DNA of 64,000 nt, from contig NZ_OCTN01000006.1 of the NCBI RefSeq assembly GCF_900231835.1, positions 1 through 64,000 of the forward strand, read 5' to 3'. The translations under genes and the position numbers were made by a program. Positions 46,409-55,507 of the stretch are shown piece after piece. Below the pieces are notes generated by a model. The model saw only the letters and a list, made by a program, of their open reading frames with translations. It was not told where the DNA came from and made no database searches. Positions within the stretch are counted from its first letter, which is position 1. Each line of letters begins with the position of its first letter. Source of the DNA: Pontivivens marinum. GTDB taxonomy: Bacteria > Pseudomonadota > Alphaproteobacteria > Rhodobacterales > Rhodobacteraceae.

Positions 46409-47361
46409 GCGCGCTGATTCAGGTCGAAAACCTCATCCGCGATTTCGATGTGTCAAAACCGTGGCTGAACCGCGTCATCGAACGCGTGCCCAAGGCGAAG
46501 CTGCGCGCGGTTGCCGATGTCAGCTTCGAGATTCAGGAGCGCTCGGTCTATGCGTTGGTGGGGGAAAGTGGTTCGGGCAAATCCACCATTGGCCGCATCA
46601 TTGCAGGGCTGGTTGGCGCCAGCGAGGGGCGCGTGGTGATTGACGGCGTTGATATCGCCGAGCAGGGCAGCGCCGATGCTGTGCGCTCTGAACTACAGAT
46701 GATTTTTCAGGACCCCTATGCCTCGCTGAATCCACGGTGGAAGGTGCGCGACATCATCGCGGAACCTGTCGCCGTGCGTGGCGGGCAGATCAAGGGGCTG
46801 GCCGAGCGGCTGTTGCAGCAGGTGGGCCTGTCGGCGTCCGATGCGGGCAAGTTTCCGCATGAATTTTCCGGCGGGCAGCGGCAGCGGATTTGCATTGCGC
46901 GCGCGCTTGCCTCGAACCCCAAGATTATCATTTGCGATGAGCCGACATCGGCCTTGGACGTGTCCGTGCAATCGCAAGTGCTGAACCTGATGACCGATCT
47001 GCGTGAGGAGATGGGCCTGACCTATCTGTTCATCAGCCACGACCTGACCGTGGTGCGTCACATGGCGGACCGGATCGGGGTGCTGTATCTGGGATCGCTG
47101 GTTGAGGAGGCGCCGCGCGACCGTTTGTTCGATGCGCCCAAACATCCCTATACCCGAATGCTGTTCGACGCCGCCCCGCGCATGGATGCATTCGGACGTG
47201 AGGTTGAACCGCCCAAGGGTGAAATCCCCGACGCCATCAACCCGCCCCCCGGCTGCCCCTATCACCCCCGCTGCCCGCTGGCGACGCAGGTGTGCAAGGA
47301 ACAGCATCCCGCGCCGCGGATGATCGGGGAAACGCGGGTGCGCTGCCACCACGCTGAATAG
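46405..47361 (+). CDS. ATPase of the oligopeptide-type importer (DppF family)
   Basis: The start at the ATG at 46405 overlaps the previous stop (ATGA) and has GGAGG upstream; the product has 318 residues. Walker A is GESGSGKST from residue 53. FQDPYASLNPRW, FSGGQRQRICIARAL and CDEPTSALDVSVQSQVLNLM follow. The C-terminal zinc- or cluster-type motif (GCPYHPRCPLATQVCKEQHP) is complete. It is the last gene of this transporter operon; a separate operator-like site precedes the next gene. Confidence 0.93.
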   Translation: MSALIQVENLIRDFDVSKPWLNRVIERVPKAKLRAVADVSFEIQERSVYALVGESGSGKSTIGRIIAGLVGASEGRVVIDGVDIAEQGSADAVRSELQMIFQDPYASLNPRWKVRDIIAEPVAVRGGQIKGLAERLLQQVGLSASDAGKFPHEFSGGQRQRICIARALASNPKIIICDEPTSALDVSVQSQVLNLMTDLREEMGLTYLFISHDLTVVRHMADRIGVLYLGSLVEEAPRDRLFDAPKHPYTRMLFDAAPRMDAFGREVEPPKGEIPDAINPPPGCPYHPRCPLATQVCKEQHPAPRMIGETRVRCHHAE

Positions 47362-47438
47362 GGCCGTTCGCGGACGAGTGTTCGATTTTTCACGCTAAAG
47401 GACTTGCTTGCGTGATGAAAAGTCGTCAACAATTCGTT

Positions 47439-47458
47439 ATGCGAACAAAAGTACGAAA
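47439..47458. promoter_or_regulatory. Operator-like palindrome D (putative IclR-family site)
   Basis: ATGCGAACA-AA-AGTACGAAA: the left half is identical to that of the perfect site at 39188, and the right half differs from the sites at 37512 and 37662 by one base. It lies 18 bases before the ATG of the NAD-kinase-like gene and probably marks a new transcription start. Confidence 0.7.
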
Positions 47459-47476
47459 AATGAATTGTAGCGCCGC

Positions 47477-48556
47477 ATGACTCGGCTGGGCCTGATCGTC
47501 AATCCGGTCGCAGGGCTGGGCGGCGCAATGGCGCGCAAGGGCAGTGACGAGCCGGATATGGTGCAGCGCGCCGCTTTGGCTGGTCGCGACCTTGTGTCCC
47601 CTGTGCGGGCGGCGCGGGCGCTGCGGGCGTTTCAGGCCCTCAGCGATGCGCCGGTTCTATGTGGCGTGGTGCGGCCAGATGGTTCGCCTGACATGCCATT
47701 GCTATCGGGCGCATACGGCACCGCGCAGGATACCCGTGATGTGGTGCGCGACATGCAGGGGCAGGTTGATCTGATCCTGTTTGCAGGTGGCGACGGCACG
47801 GCCCGCGATATTTGTGCCGCTAATGCGGGCGGTATTCCCGTTCTGGGCATCCCGTCGGGGGTAAAGATGCATTCCGGCGTTTTTGCCCGCTCTCCCGAAC
47901 GGGCGGGGCAGATGGCGGCGCGGTTTCTATCTGATACAGCGCAACGGACCGAGGCGGTCGAGATCCTCGATATTGATGAGGAGGCGCGCCGCGCAGGGCG
48001 GCTTTCCGCGCGGCTATACACCGTGGCGCGCACGCCGCTGGACAGTTCCGGCGCGCGCCAGAACCCCAAGGCAGGCGGCACCGATCCCGTCGGGGAAATG
48101 GACGCCACCCTTGCCAGTTATGCCCGCCGGATGCGCGACGATACGCTGTATATTCTGGGACCGGGCATGACCATGGCGGCGCTGAAACAGCGGCTGGGTG
48201 GTGGCACTTTGCTGGGCGTCGACTTGGCGCAGTGTGGCCAGATCATCGCACGGGATGTGGATGAGGATGCGCTGCTGAGTGCCATTGCAGGGCGGAATGT
48301 CCGCATCGGGCTGACGGTTGTGGGCGGGCAGGGCTTCGTTCTGGGACGCGGCAATCAGCAAATCTCGGCACGGGTGCTGCGCAATGCGGGTCTGCCGCCC
48401 ATCGACGTGATTTGCGGGGCGGACAAGCTGGCCGCGCTGCATCCGCAAGAATTGACCATCGACACCGGTGATCCCGCGCTGGACGCGGAAATGGCCGGAT
48501 ACTGGCCCGTGATGACCGGCCCCGCACGGCATCAGGTGATGAAGGTGGTCCCGTGA
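47477..48556 (+). CDS. ATP-NAD kinase family protein (AcoX-like)
   Basis: The 359-residue protein begins LGLIVNPVAGLGG, the start of the AcoX-like branch of NAD/diacylglycerol kinases. The nucleotide motif is GGDGT at residues 104-108, and GIPSGVKMHSGVFA follows as the second conserved block. It is longer than bacterial NAD kinase (about 290 residues). The AcoX branch has no settled reaction; members sit in catabolic operons such as the acetoin cluster. Here it heads a three-gene unit with the GcvPA/GcvPB pair. It could make NADP for the reductases of the island or phosphorylate a substrate. No strong ribosome-binding site is seen, but the N-terminal motif fixes the start. Confidence 0.82.
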   Translation: MTRLGLIVNPVAGLGGAMARKGSDEPDMVQRAALAGRDLVSPVRAARALRAFQALSDAPVLCGVVRPDGSPDMPLLSGAYGTAQDTRDVVRDMQGQVDLILFAGGDGTARDICAANAGGIPVLGIPSGVKMHSGVFARSPERAGQMAARFLSDTAQRTEAVEILDIDEEARRAGRLSARLYTVARTPLDSSGARQNPKAGGTDPVGEMDATLASYARRMRDDTLYILGPGMTMAALKQRLGGGTLLGVDLAQCGQIIARDVDEDALLSAIAGRNVRIGLTVVGGQGFVLGRGNQQISARVLRNAGLPPIDVICGADKLAALHPQELTIDTGDPALDAEMAGYWPVMTGPARHQVMKVVP

Positions 48557-48584
48557 CCCAAAGAATAATCGACAGGAGAATGAC

Positions 48585-49973
48585 ATGACCAAGCCACATC
48601 CATGGATGGCAAATTCCGGCGGTGACGCGAAGCAGCAAATGCTGGCCGCTGTCGGTGCGCAGGATGTCGAGGCGCTGTTCGTACAGGTGCCTGCGGACCA
48701 CCGGATGCAACGCCCGCTGGATCTGCCGCCGCAATTGGCATCGGAGGTCGCGCTGTCGCGGCATCTGGATGATCTGATGGCGAAAAACGAAACCTGCGCT
48801 GACAACCTGTCCTTTCTGGGCGCGGGTGCATGGCCGCATTACGTGCCTGCGATCTGTGATGAGGTTGTGGGCCGCTATGAATGGCAAACCTCGGTTTTCG
48901 GCGCACCGACCTCGGATCACGGGCGCAATCAGGCGTGGTTTGAATTTACCAGCCAGATCGGGGCCTTGGTTGAAATGGATTTCGTCGGCCTGCCGGTTTA
49001 TTCATGGGGCTGCGCCATCGGCCATTCCGTGCGCATGGCCAGCCGCATCACCGGCCGCAAGCGGGTGCTGATCCCCGCGATCATGGATCCGGAGCGCCTG
49101 TCGGTGCTGGAAAACTATTGCGCGCCCACAGAAATGGAGCGGCATATCGAGATTGTGACCGTCGCCATTGGCGCGGATGGCTGCATTGACCGCGATGATC
49201 TGCGGGCAAAGGCGGATGACAGCATCGCCGCGATCTATTTCGAAACGCCCTCCTATCACGGTGTGATTGAGGGGAACCCCGCCGAGCTGTGCCAGATTGC
49301 CCGCGATGCAGGTGCGGAGGCAATTGTTGGTGTGGACCCGCTATCGCTGGGCTTGCTGGAGGCCCCCGGTGCCTATGGCGCGACCATCGCCGTTGGCCCG
49401 ACGCAACCGCTGGGCGTGCATATGTATGCGGGCGGCGGGGTTGGCGGCTTTATCGCCAGTCCGGACGAGGAGAAATATGCGCGGGAATATAACACGCTGA
49501 ACGTCTCGATCTCGCAAACGCGGCAGCAGGGCGAGTTCGGATTCGGCCTGACGCTGTTCCATCAATCGTCCTATGGCATGCGGGACGAGGGCAAGGACTG
49601 GACCGGCAACTCCGTCTATCTGTGGTCGCTGGCCAATGCCGCCTATATGGCCGCGATGGGGCCAGAGGGCTTTGCCGAGATTGGACGCCTGATCATGGCG
49701 CGGGCCGGTTCTGCGGCGCAGGCGATCAATGCGCTGGACGGTGCAAGCGTCGATCTGTCCCGCCCGATTTTCAAGGAATTCGTGGTGCAGTTCGCGGATC
49801 ACGATGTCGCCACCATCAACGACGCCCTGCGGCAGCGCGGCATCTTTGGCGGTAAGGACATCACCGGCGAGGCTGGCATTACCGGTGCCGCCGCCCTGTT
49901 CTGCGTTACCGAAACCCACACGCCCGATGATATCGACCGACTTGTCACCGCATTGAAGGAGGTGCTGGCATGA
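48585..49973 (+). CDS. Glycine dehydrogenase (decarboxylating) subunit 1-like protein, GcvPA family
   Basis: The ATG at 48585 has AGGAG before it. The 462-residue protein is the normal length of the alpha half of split P-proteins. Conserved stretches include FLGAGAWPHYVPAICDEVV, the cofactor-site loop (GLPVYSWGCAIGHSVRMASR) and the Gly-rich GGGVGGFIAS. In the glycine cleavage system GcvPA/GcvPB decarboxylate glycine and pass the aminomethyl group to lipoyl H protein. No H, T or L protein gene is in this window. The pair may therefore be a paralogue acting on another amino acid, or it may borrow H protein from elsewhere. It overlaps the partner gene by four bases. Confidence 0.85.
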   Translation: MTKPHPWMANSGGDAKQQMLAAVGAQDVEALFVQVPADHRMQRPLDLPPQLASEVALSRHLDDLMAKNETCADNLSFLGAGAWPHYVPAICDEVVGRYEWQTSVFGAPTSDHGRNQAWFEFTSQIGALVEMDFVGLPVYSWGCAIGHSVRMASRITGRKRVLIPAIMDPERLSVLENYCAPTEMERHIEIVTVAIGADGCIDRDDLRAKADDSIAAIYFETPSYHGVIEGNPAELCQIARDAGAEAIVGVDPLSLGLLEAPGAYGATIAVGPTQPLGVHMYAGGGVGGFIASPDEEKYAREYNTLNVSISQTRQQGEFGFGLTLFHQSSYGMRDEGKDWTGNSVYLWSLANAAYMAAMGPEGFAEIGRLIMARAGSAAQAINALDGASVDLSRPIFKEFVVQFADHDVATINDALRQRGIFGGKDITGEAGITGAAALFCVTETHTPDDIDRLVTALKEVLA

Positions 49974-51499
49974 CCGCTCCGATCAAAGATTACCTGAAGC
50001 GTTCCACCGGTTTCCACGCTGCCCGCTGGGCCGAGCCTGTGGTCTGCGAAATGACCGGCACCGGACGGCGCGGCATTGTGTTTGACGACGCCCCCGCGCC
50101 GACGCTGCCCGGCACCGCGATGCGTAAGGTGGCGCCCGCCCTGCCCGAAATCACCGAGCATGACGCGCTGCGCCACTATCTGCACCTCAGCCAGATGACG
50201 ATGGGCATGATGGGCGTGTCGCTGTTCGGCACCTGCACGATGAAATACAACCCGCGTATTGGTGAGCGTGCGGCGCTGGAGCATCTGCGCAATCTGCACC
50301 CGTTGCAGGATGCCTCGACCTTGCAGGGGGTGTTGGAGCTATACGATAACTTCAGCGATTTTCTGTGCGAAGTGTCCGGCATGGACCAGTTCGTGTTTCA
50401 GGCGGGTGGCGGCGCGGATGCGGCCTATACCCATGCCTGCGTTACCCGCGCCTATCACGCCAGTCGCGGCGAGTTACAGCAGCGTGACCAGATCATCACG
50501 ACGATCCAGACGCATCCCTGCTCCCCCGCCACGGCCAACACCGCCGGGTTCGAGGTCATTACCCTGACGCTGGAGGAAAACGGCTATCCCTCGCTGGAGC
50601 AGTTGAAATCCGTCGTCGGCCCGCGCACGGCGGCGCTGATGGTGAACAATCCTGACGATATGGGCATCTACAATCCCGACATTAAGGAATGGGTGCGCAT
50701 CGTGCATGAGGCAGGTGGCCTGTGCTTCTACGATCATGCCAACTTCAACGGTGTGATGAGCCGCCTGCGCGCGCGTGAGCTGGGCTTCGATGCGTGTATG
50801 TACATGCTGCACAAGACCTTTGGCGCGCCAAAGGGCGGCGGTGGTCCCGCTGTCGGTGCCTATGGTTGTGCCGAACATCTGGTGCCGTTCCTGCCCTCGC
50901 CATTGGTGGTCAAGGATGGTGACAGCTACCGGCTGGACGATGATCGCCCTGACAGTATCGGGCGGGTGCGTGAATTCTGGGGGAATGCACCGCAAGTGCT
51001 CAAGGCATATGCGTGGGCGCGCGCCATGGGGGCCGAGGGCCTGCGCGAGGCGGCGGATATCTCCGTCTTGTCCAACAACTACATGGATAAACGGCTGGGA
51101 GAAGTGCGCGGCGTGACCCGCTCCAACCCCGATATCACCGTGCCCCGCATGGAGATGACGCGCCATTCGGTCGAGAAGGTAACGCAGGATACCGGCATCA
51201 CCATCTTCGAGATCTCGATCCGCATGACCGATTTCGGCATAGATGCCCTGTGGTTGAGCCATGAGCCGTGGCTGGTCGCGGAACCCTTCACGCCTGAGGC
51301 AGGGGAGCTGTGGTCCAAGGAGGATATCGACTACTGGATCGACGTGTTCGAGCACGTCGTGACGGAGGCCTATGAAAACCCCGAGATCGTTCGCACCGCC
51401 CCGCATAACGCGCCGATCCACCAGTTGACGACCGCGCTGGATGAGCCGGACCAGTGGGCGACAACATGGCGTGCTTATCAGCGCAAGCATGTGAGCTGA
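49970..51499 (+). CDS. Glycine dehydrogenase (decarboxylating) subunit 2-like protein, GcvPB family
   Basis: The 509-residue beta half carries the PLP cofactor. Lys282 in LHKTFGAPKGGGGP matches the Schiff-base lysine of P-protein (usually LHKTFxxPHGGGGP), with Lys in place of the usual His two residues before the glycines. SLFGTCTMKYNPR near the N-terminus and FVFQAGGGADAAYTH are family blocks. The ATG overlaps the stop of the GcvPA-like gene (ATGA), so the two are made together. The Ala-Pro-Lys change in the active-site loop supports divergence from true glycine dehydrogenase, but I cannot test it here. A terminator follows. Confidence 0.86.
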   Translation: MTAPIKDYLKRSTGFHAARWAEPVVCEMTGTGRRGIVFDDAPAPTLPGTAMRKVAPALPEITEHDALRHYLHLSQMTMGMMGVSLFGTCTMKYNPRIGERAALEHLRNLHPLQDASTLQGVLELYDNFSDFLCEVSGMDQFVFQAGGGADAAYTHACVTRAYHASRGELQQRDQIITTIQTHPCSPATANTAGFEVITLTLEENGYPSLEQLKSVVGPRTAALMVNNPDDMGIYNPDIKEWVRIVHEAGGLCFYDHANFNGVMSRLRARELGFDACMYMLHKTFGAPKGGGGPAVGAYGCAEHLVPFLPSPLVVKDGDSYRLDDDRPDSIGRVREFWGNAPQVLKAYAWARAMGAEGLREAADISVLSNNYMDKRLGEVRGVTRSNPDITVPRMEMTRHSVEKVTQDTGITIFEISIRMTDFGIDALWLSHEPWLVAEPFTPEAGELWSKEDIDYWIDVFEHVVTEAYENPEIVRTAPHNAPIHQLTTALDEPDQWATTWRAYQRKHVS

Positions 51500-51506
51500 C
51501 CACTGC

Positions 51507-51577
51507 GGGGGCGGTGCGCCGCCCCCATGCCGCAGATACAAAAACGCCGCCGTCAGGATGTCCCGACGGCGGCGTTT
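51507..51577. terminator. Two hairpins, the second a bidirectional terminator between convergent operons
   Basis: GGGGGCGG (51507-51514) pairs with CCGCCCCC (51519-51526) around a four-base loop. AAACGCCGCCGTC (51542-51554) pairs perfectly with GACGGCGGCGTTT (51565-51577) around ten bases, with A-rich sequence on its left and T-rich on its right, so it can stop transcription from both sides. It separates the GcvPB-like gene from the minus-strand operon. Confidence 0.9.
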
Positions 51578-51597
51578 CTTTTGGTATGTGGCGTGGT

Positions 51598-52311
51598 TCA
51601 GATCGTGCTTTCCAATCTCGTATTCGCGACGATTTCCGGCACGCTGGCCTGATTGGGCAGGCTCAACACCAGCGACACGATTTGCGCCACATCGTCGGGC
51701 TGCAAGCGTTCTGCCTTGGGCGTGACGCCGGGGATGCCGTCGATCATGTCGGTATCAATCGCACCGGGGCAGATCGCGGTGCCGCGCAAACCTTCGTCCC
51801 ATCCGGCAAAGCGGACGGCATGGCTCATCGCGAGCAGCGACTGTTTGGTCATCACATAGCCCAGCGAGGTCGAAGCATCGCGATACCGTTTCGCATCGGT
51901 CGAGGCGATGTTGACCACGCGGCCATGGCCCGATGCCTTCAGATGCGGCAGGGCGGCACGGATCAGGCGAAAGGGTGCCTTGACGTTGATGCGCCACAGA
52001 TCGTCCAGATCGCTTTCCTCGCCGCGCGTGAAATCGACCATGCGCAAAATACCCGCATTGTTGATCAACGCATCGGGCGCGCCCATTTGCGCAACGGTTT
52101 GGTCCACCCAGTCCTGCGCGCTGTCCACATCATCCGCATCGAAACGGAACGCGCACAGCCGCTCGGCAGGCACATCAGCAAAGGCATCCCGCACCGCCTG
52201 CACATTGCGCGCGCCGACGGAAACGCGGTGCCCGTCGGCCAGGCAGCGGCGCACGATCGCCGCCCCCAGACCGCGCGCACCGCCCGATACCATGACCAGA
52301 CGCGGCGTCAT
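51598..52311 (-). CDS. Short-chain dehydrogenase/reductase, classical type
   Basis: The 237-residue SDR has the nucleotide motif GGARGLG at residues 10-16, NNAG at 84-87, and the catalytic Ser137, Tyr152 and Lys156 (YVMTK). The acidic end of strand 2 is not clear, so NAD versus NADP preference is open. The ATG shares its A with the stop of the next upstream gene (TGATG). It is the last gene of the eight-gene minus-strand operon that starts with the sugar-type binding protein. It probably oxidises or reduces a hydroxyl intermediate; the substrate is unknown. Confidence 0.88.
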   Translation of the reverse strand: MTPRLVMVSGGARGLGAAIVRRCLADGHRVSVGARNVQAVRDAFADVPAERLCAFRFDADDVDSAQDWVDQTVAQMGAPDALINNAGILRMVDFTRGEESDLDDLWRINVKAPFRLIRAALPHLKASGHGRVVNIASTDAKRYRDASTSLGYVMTKQSLLAMSHAVRFAGWDEGLRGTAICPGAIDTDMIDGIPGVTPKAERLQPDDVAQIVSLVLSLPNQASVPEIVANTRLESTI

Positions 52312-53093
52312 CAGAACAGCCCCTGATAAACGCCACCATCATTGATGATGTTCTGACCCACGATAAAGCCCGCCTGCGCCGAGGACAGGAACGCCACCAG
52401 ATCACCGCATTCCGATGGATCGGCAAAACGGCCCGCGGGCACGCTTTGCACACGGTTTTCCACGATAGCCTCATATGTGGTGTTTCCGCGCTTTGCGTGG
52501 TTGTGCAGGTTGGTGTGCAGCGCGTCGGTGTCAAAGAAGCCGGGGCAAACGGTGTTGATGGTGACGTTGTCGCGAACCGTTTCCTTGACCAGGGACGCAA
52601 TCGCGCCGGACAGCGCCAGACGGGCGGAGTGGCTGTGCGCGAAATGCGGCTGGGGAAACTTGATAAAGCTGACGGAGATATTGACCACGCGGCCGAATTT
52701 GCGTTCGCGCATACCGGGCAGAACGCCGGTAATCATCTCCAGCGAGGAATAGAAATGCACGTCGAACCACTGGTCCCAATCGGCGCGGGTCCAGTCCTCG
52801 TATTCACCGGGGATCTGGCGCACGCCGGGATTGGCGACGAGGATATCAACCTCACCCCCCTTGGCGAGGATCTCCTCACGCCCCTCAACCGTGTTGTAAT
52901 CGGTGGCGACGGTGGTGACGGAAACGCCGGTTGCCTCACGAATTTCCTCAGCTGTGGCCTCCAATGCGTCGGCGGAGCGCGCGTTCAGCACCAGATCCAC
53001 GCCCTCCTTTGCGAGAGAGAACGCACATGCGCGGCCCAGGCCCCGACTGGCGGCACTGACAATGGCGCGGCGGCCCTTTAATCCGAGTTCCAT
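52311..53093 (-). CDS. Atypical short-chain dehydrogenase lacking the catalytic Tyr
   Basis: The 260-residue protein keeps the SDR cofactor motif (SAASRGLG, residues 13-20) and the C-terminal VGQNIINDGG, but NNAG reads ANPG. Where classical enzymes have Tyr-x-x-x-Lys, the sequence is SHSAR (Ser154 and Arg158 in my alignment). A group of FabG-like SDRs shares this Ser-x-x-x-Arg change; their reaction is poorly known and some may use another mechanism. It lies 50 bases after the DapA-family gene and overlaps the classical SDR by one base, so the two could form an active/inactive heteromer. That is a guess from the arrangement. Confidence 0.82.
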   Translation of the reverse strand: MELGLKGRRAIVSAASRGLGRACAFSLAKEGVDLVLNARSADALEATAEEIREATGVSVTTVATDYNTVEGREEILAKGGEVDILVANPGVRQIPGEYEDWTRADWDQWFDVHFYSSLEMITGVLPGMRERKFGRVVNISVSFIKFPQPHFAHSHSARLALSGAIASLVKETVRDNVTINTVCPGFFDTDALHTNLHNHAKRGNTTYEAIVENRVQSVPAGRFADPSECGDLVAFLSSAQAGFIVGQNIINDGGVYQGLF

Positions 53094-53143
53094 GAAAATA
53101 GTCCTTCTATAAATTCCAGGGCAGGCGGCAAACCGCCCGCAAT

Positions 53144-54061
53144 TTACGCAGCCGTTTCAACGGCCCGCAGAATTTGATCCAACCCGACATGCAATCCGTC
53201 CAGCGCAGGACCGTCCAGCGGTTGCAGCGGGGCACGCGGGGCACCGCCACCGGGCAAGCTTAGGTAATCCATCGCCGCCTTCGTCGCGGGATACAATGTG
53301 CGACTGTCCGAGATGAACAGTTTCGTCAGTTCCTGCGCACGCTCCTGCACGGCCCATGCGGCATCAACCTTGCCCTGTTTAACCAGCGTCCAGATATCCA
53401 GAACATCGGTCCAGACATTGGGGAAGCAGTCAATCAAGCCGTCACAACCGGCCAGAACCGCAGGCACACCGATGGTCGAGGACGGGCCGCAGAACACCAT
53501 GATCCGGTCGCCAACCTTGGTCAGGGTGCGGTGGAAGTTCAGCCAGTTGCCCGAGCTTTCCTTGATCGCCACAACCATGTCCAGATCGGCCAAAGTGTCC
53601 ACAATCTCTGGCGTTAGGGCGTTTCCGGCATTGCCCGGGATGTTGTACAGCATGATCGGCAGCGGCGCGTCTTCGTTTACCGTGCGGAAATGCGCGATAA
53701 TCTCCGCATCCGACAGGTGGGCGAAATAGGGGGGCAGCACCAGCGCGGCGTCGCATCCCTCGGCGGCGGCATCCTTTAGCGCGGCCTTCACATCCTCGGG
53801 GGTGATACCTGCGGCGCCAACGATCGCGGTGCCGTTTTCGCCAACGGCCGCGCGGGTGGTTCTATAGATGGCGCGGCGTTCCTCGGGGCGCAGGCTCCAG
53901 AACTCACCGGTGCATCCTGCCGCGACCACGCCAGTGGCCCCGGCCTGCATCATGCGCTGAATGTTTGCGCGTAATCCGTCATGGTCCACGTCACCGCTGG
54001 CGGTAAACGGAGTTGTGACGGCCGGCATCGCGCCGGTCCATGAAATATCATTTCTATCCAA
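53144..54061 (-). CDS. DapA-family (dihydrodipicolinate synthase/N-acetylneuraminate lyase) aldolase or deaminase
   Basis: The start is a TTG at 54061 with GGAGG eight bases upstream; the next ATG, at residue 12, would cut into strand 1. The 305-residue barrel has GCTGEF (residues 49-54), the catalytic Tyr139 (LYNIPGNAG) and the Schiff-base Lys167 (AIKESSGN). The family includes DHDPS, sialic acid lyase, KDG aldolases and the hydroxyproline-pathway deaminase. The residues that would choose among them cannot be assigned confidently. It sits between the aminotransferase and the SDRs, so it probably cleaves or deaminates a keto-acid intermediate. Confidence 0.88.
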   Translation of the reverse strand: MDRNDISWTGAMPAVTTPFTASGDVDHDGLRANIQRMMQAGATGVVAAGCTGEFWSLRPEERRAIYRTTRAAVGENGTAIVGAAGITPEDVKAALKDAAAEGCDAALVLPPYFAHLSDAEIIAHFRTVNEDAPLPIMLYNIPGNAGNALTPEIVDTLADLDMVVAIKESSGNWLNFHRTLTKVGDRIMVFCGPSSTIGVPAVLAGCDGLIDCFPNVWTDVLDIWTLVKQGKVDAAWAVQERAQELTKLFISDSRTLYPATKAAMDYLSLPGGGAPRAPLQPLDGPALDGLHVGLDQILRAVETAA

Positions 54062-54089
54062 TGCTCTATCCTCCGATTATTGGTTTTGT

Positions 54090-55484
54090 TTATTGCGGCG
54101 CAAGCGCATTTTCAGCGCGCAAGGCGTCATGGACGGTTCCTGCTGCCTTGCGCACCGTGGACACGGCGAGGTCGATTTCCTCATGCGTGACGGTAAAGGG
54201 TGGTGAGAACGAAATCGCGTCGCCATTTGGCAGGGCGCGGCAGATAACTCCGTCCTCCAATGCGGCGCGCACGATGCGGGGGCCAACACCGGCGGCGGGG
54301 TCGAATTTCTGCCAGCTATCGCCATGTGGTTTTGCAAATTCGACGGCGGCCATCAGGCCACAGCCGCGGGTTTCGGCGGTGATTGGCAGATCTGCAAAGG
54401 CCTTTTTCAGGCTGGCATTCATGTAGTCGCCCATCTCACCGGCACGTGTGACGAGGTTTTCCTCCTCCACGATGTCCAGATTGGCCAGCGCGGCCGCCGC
54501 CGTAACGGGATGCGCGGTATAGGTGTAGCCATGACCGAACGCGCCGTATTTGGCGCTGCCCTCGCAGATCACGCTCCATACCTTTTCCCCAACCAGCACG
54601 GCGGAGAGCGGGGCGTAGCCGGAGGTGATGCCCTTTGCCACCGACATCAGGTCAGGCTTCATGTTCATGCGGTCACTGCCGAACCACGTTCCCAGACGGC
54701 CAAAGCCGCAGATAACCTCATCCGCGATCAGCAAAACGTCGTGGCGGTCCAGAACCTGCTGCATGGCGGGGAAGTAGCCCTCGGGCGGGACAATCACGCC
54801 GCCAGCACCCATGACGGGTTCCGCGATAAAGGCGGCGACGGTGTCCGGTCCCTCTGCCACGATCAGGTCGTCCAGTTCCTGCGCCATACGGGCGGTGAAG
54901 GCGGCGTCATCCTCGCCTGCATTGCGGGTCCACAGGTTATGGGGCGCGCTAACGTGGCGGATCATCGGCAGCGGCAGGTCAAAACCGGCATGCAACCCGG
55001 GCAGACCGGTCAGGCCCGCCGACATCACCGTTACACCGTGATAGCCACGGTCGCGGGCGATGATCTTCTTTTTCTGCGGCATGTCGCGCAGGTTGTTGTA
55101 ATACCAGACAATCTTGGCCTGCGTATCGTTTGCATCGGACCCGGATGCGCCAAAGAAGACCTTGGAGAAACCCTCCGGTGCCTTGGAGATCACACGCTCC
55201 GCCAGGATCGCGGCGGGTTCTGTCGCCATGGAGCTGAAGCCATGGAAATAGGACAATTGCCGCGCCTGATCGGCCAGTGCATCGGCAATGCGTTCGCGGC
55301 CATAGCCGACATTGACGCACCACAAACCGGCCATCGCGTCGAGGTAGCGTTTGCCTGCATCGTCGGTGATCCAGCATCCCTCGGCGCTGCGGGCCATCAT
55401 TGTGGCACCGCTTTGCTGGTGGTTCTGCGCGACGGAGAAGGGGTGGAAGACATAGCGTCGGTCGAGATCATGAATATCGCTCAT
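54090..55484 (-). CDS. Class III (omega-type) PLP aminotransferase
   Basis: AAGGAGG lies six bases before the ATG at 55484, giving 464 residues. Features of the omega-aminotransferase family are GLWCVNVGYG near residue 55, FFGASGSDANDTQAKI, the acidic LLIADEVICGFGRLG, and the Schiff-base Lys284 in SVAKGITSGYAPLSA. These enzymes move an amino group from amines or beta/gamma-amino acids to pyruvate or 2-oxoglutarate. It follows the importer ATPase gene closely and precedes the DapA-family gene. The island thus pairs an amine-handling PLP enzyme with a RidA-type imine hydrolase. Confidence 0.9.
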   Translation of the reverse strand: MSDIHDLDRRYVFHPFSVAQNHQQSGATMMARSAEGCWITDDAGKRYLDAMAGLWCVNVGYGRERIADALADQARQLSYFHGFSSMATEPAAILAERVISKAPEGFSKVFFGASGSDANDTQAKIVWYYNNLRDMPQKKKIIARDRGYHGVTVMSAGLTGLPGLHAGFDLPLPMIRHVSAPHNLWTRNAGEDDAAFTARMAQELDDLIVAEGPDTVAAFIAEPVMGAGGVIVPPEGYFPAMQQVLDRHDVLLIADEVICGFGRLGTWFGSDRMNMKPDLMSVAKGITSGYAPLSAVLVGEKVWSVICEGSAKYGAFGHGYTYTAHPVTAAAALANLDIVEEENLVTRAGEMGDYMNASLKKAFADLPITAETRGCGLMAAVEFAKPHGDSWQKFDPAAGVGPRIVRAALEDGVICRALPNGDAISFSPPFTVTHEEIDLAVSTVRKAAGTVHDALRAENALAPQ

Positions 55485-55507
55485 GTCCGGCCTCCTTTCG
55501 GTTTCTA

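Noticed and set aside
47477..51499. Ordinary glycine cleavage operon
   Set aside because: GcvH, GcvT and a glycine riboswitch are absent, and the leader gene is an AcoX-like kinase.
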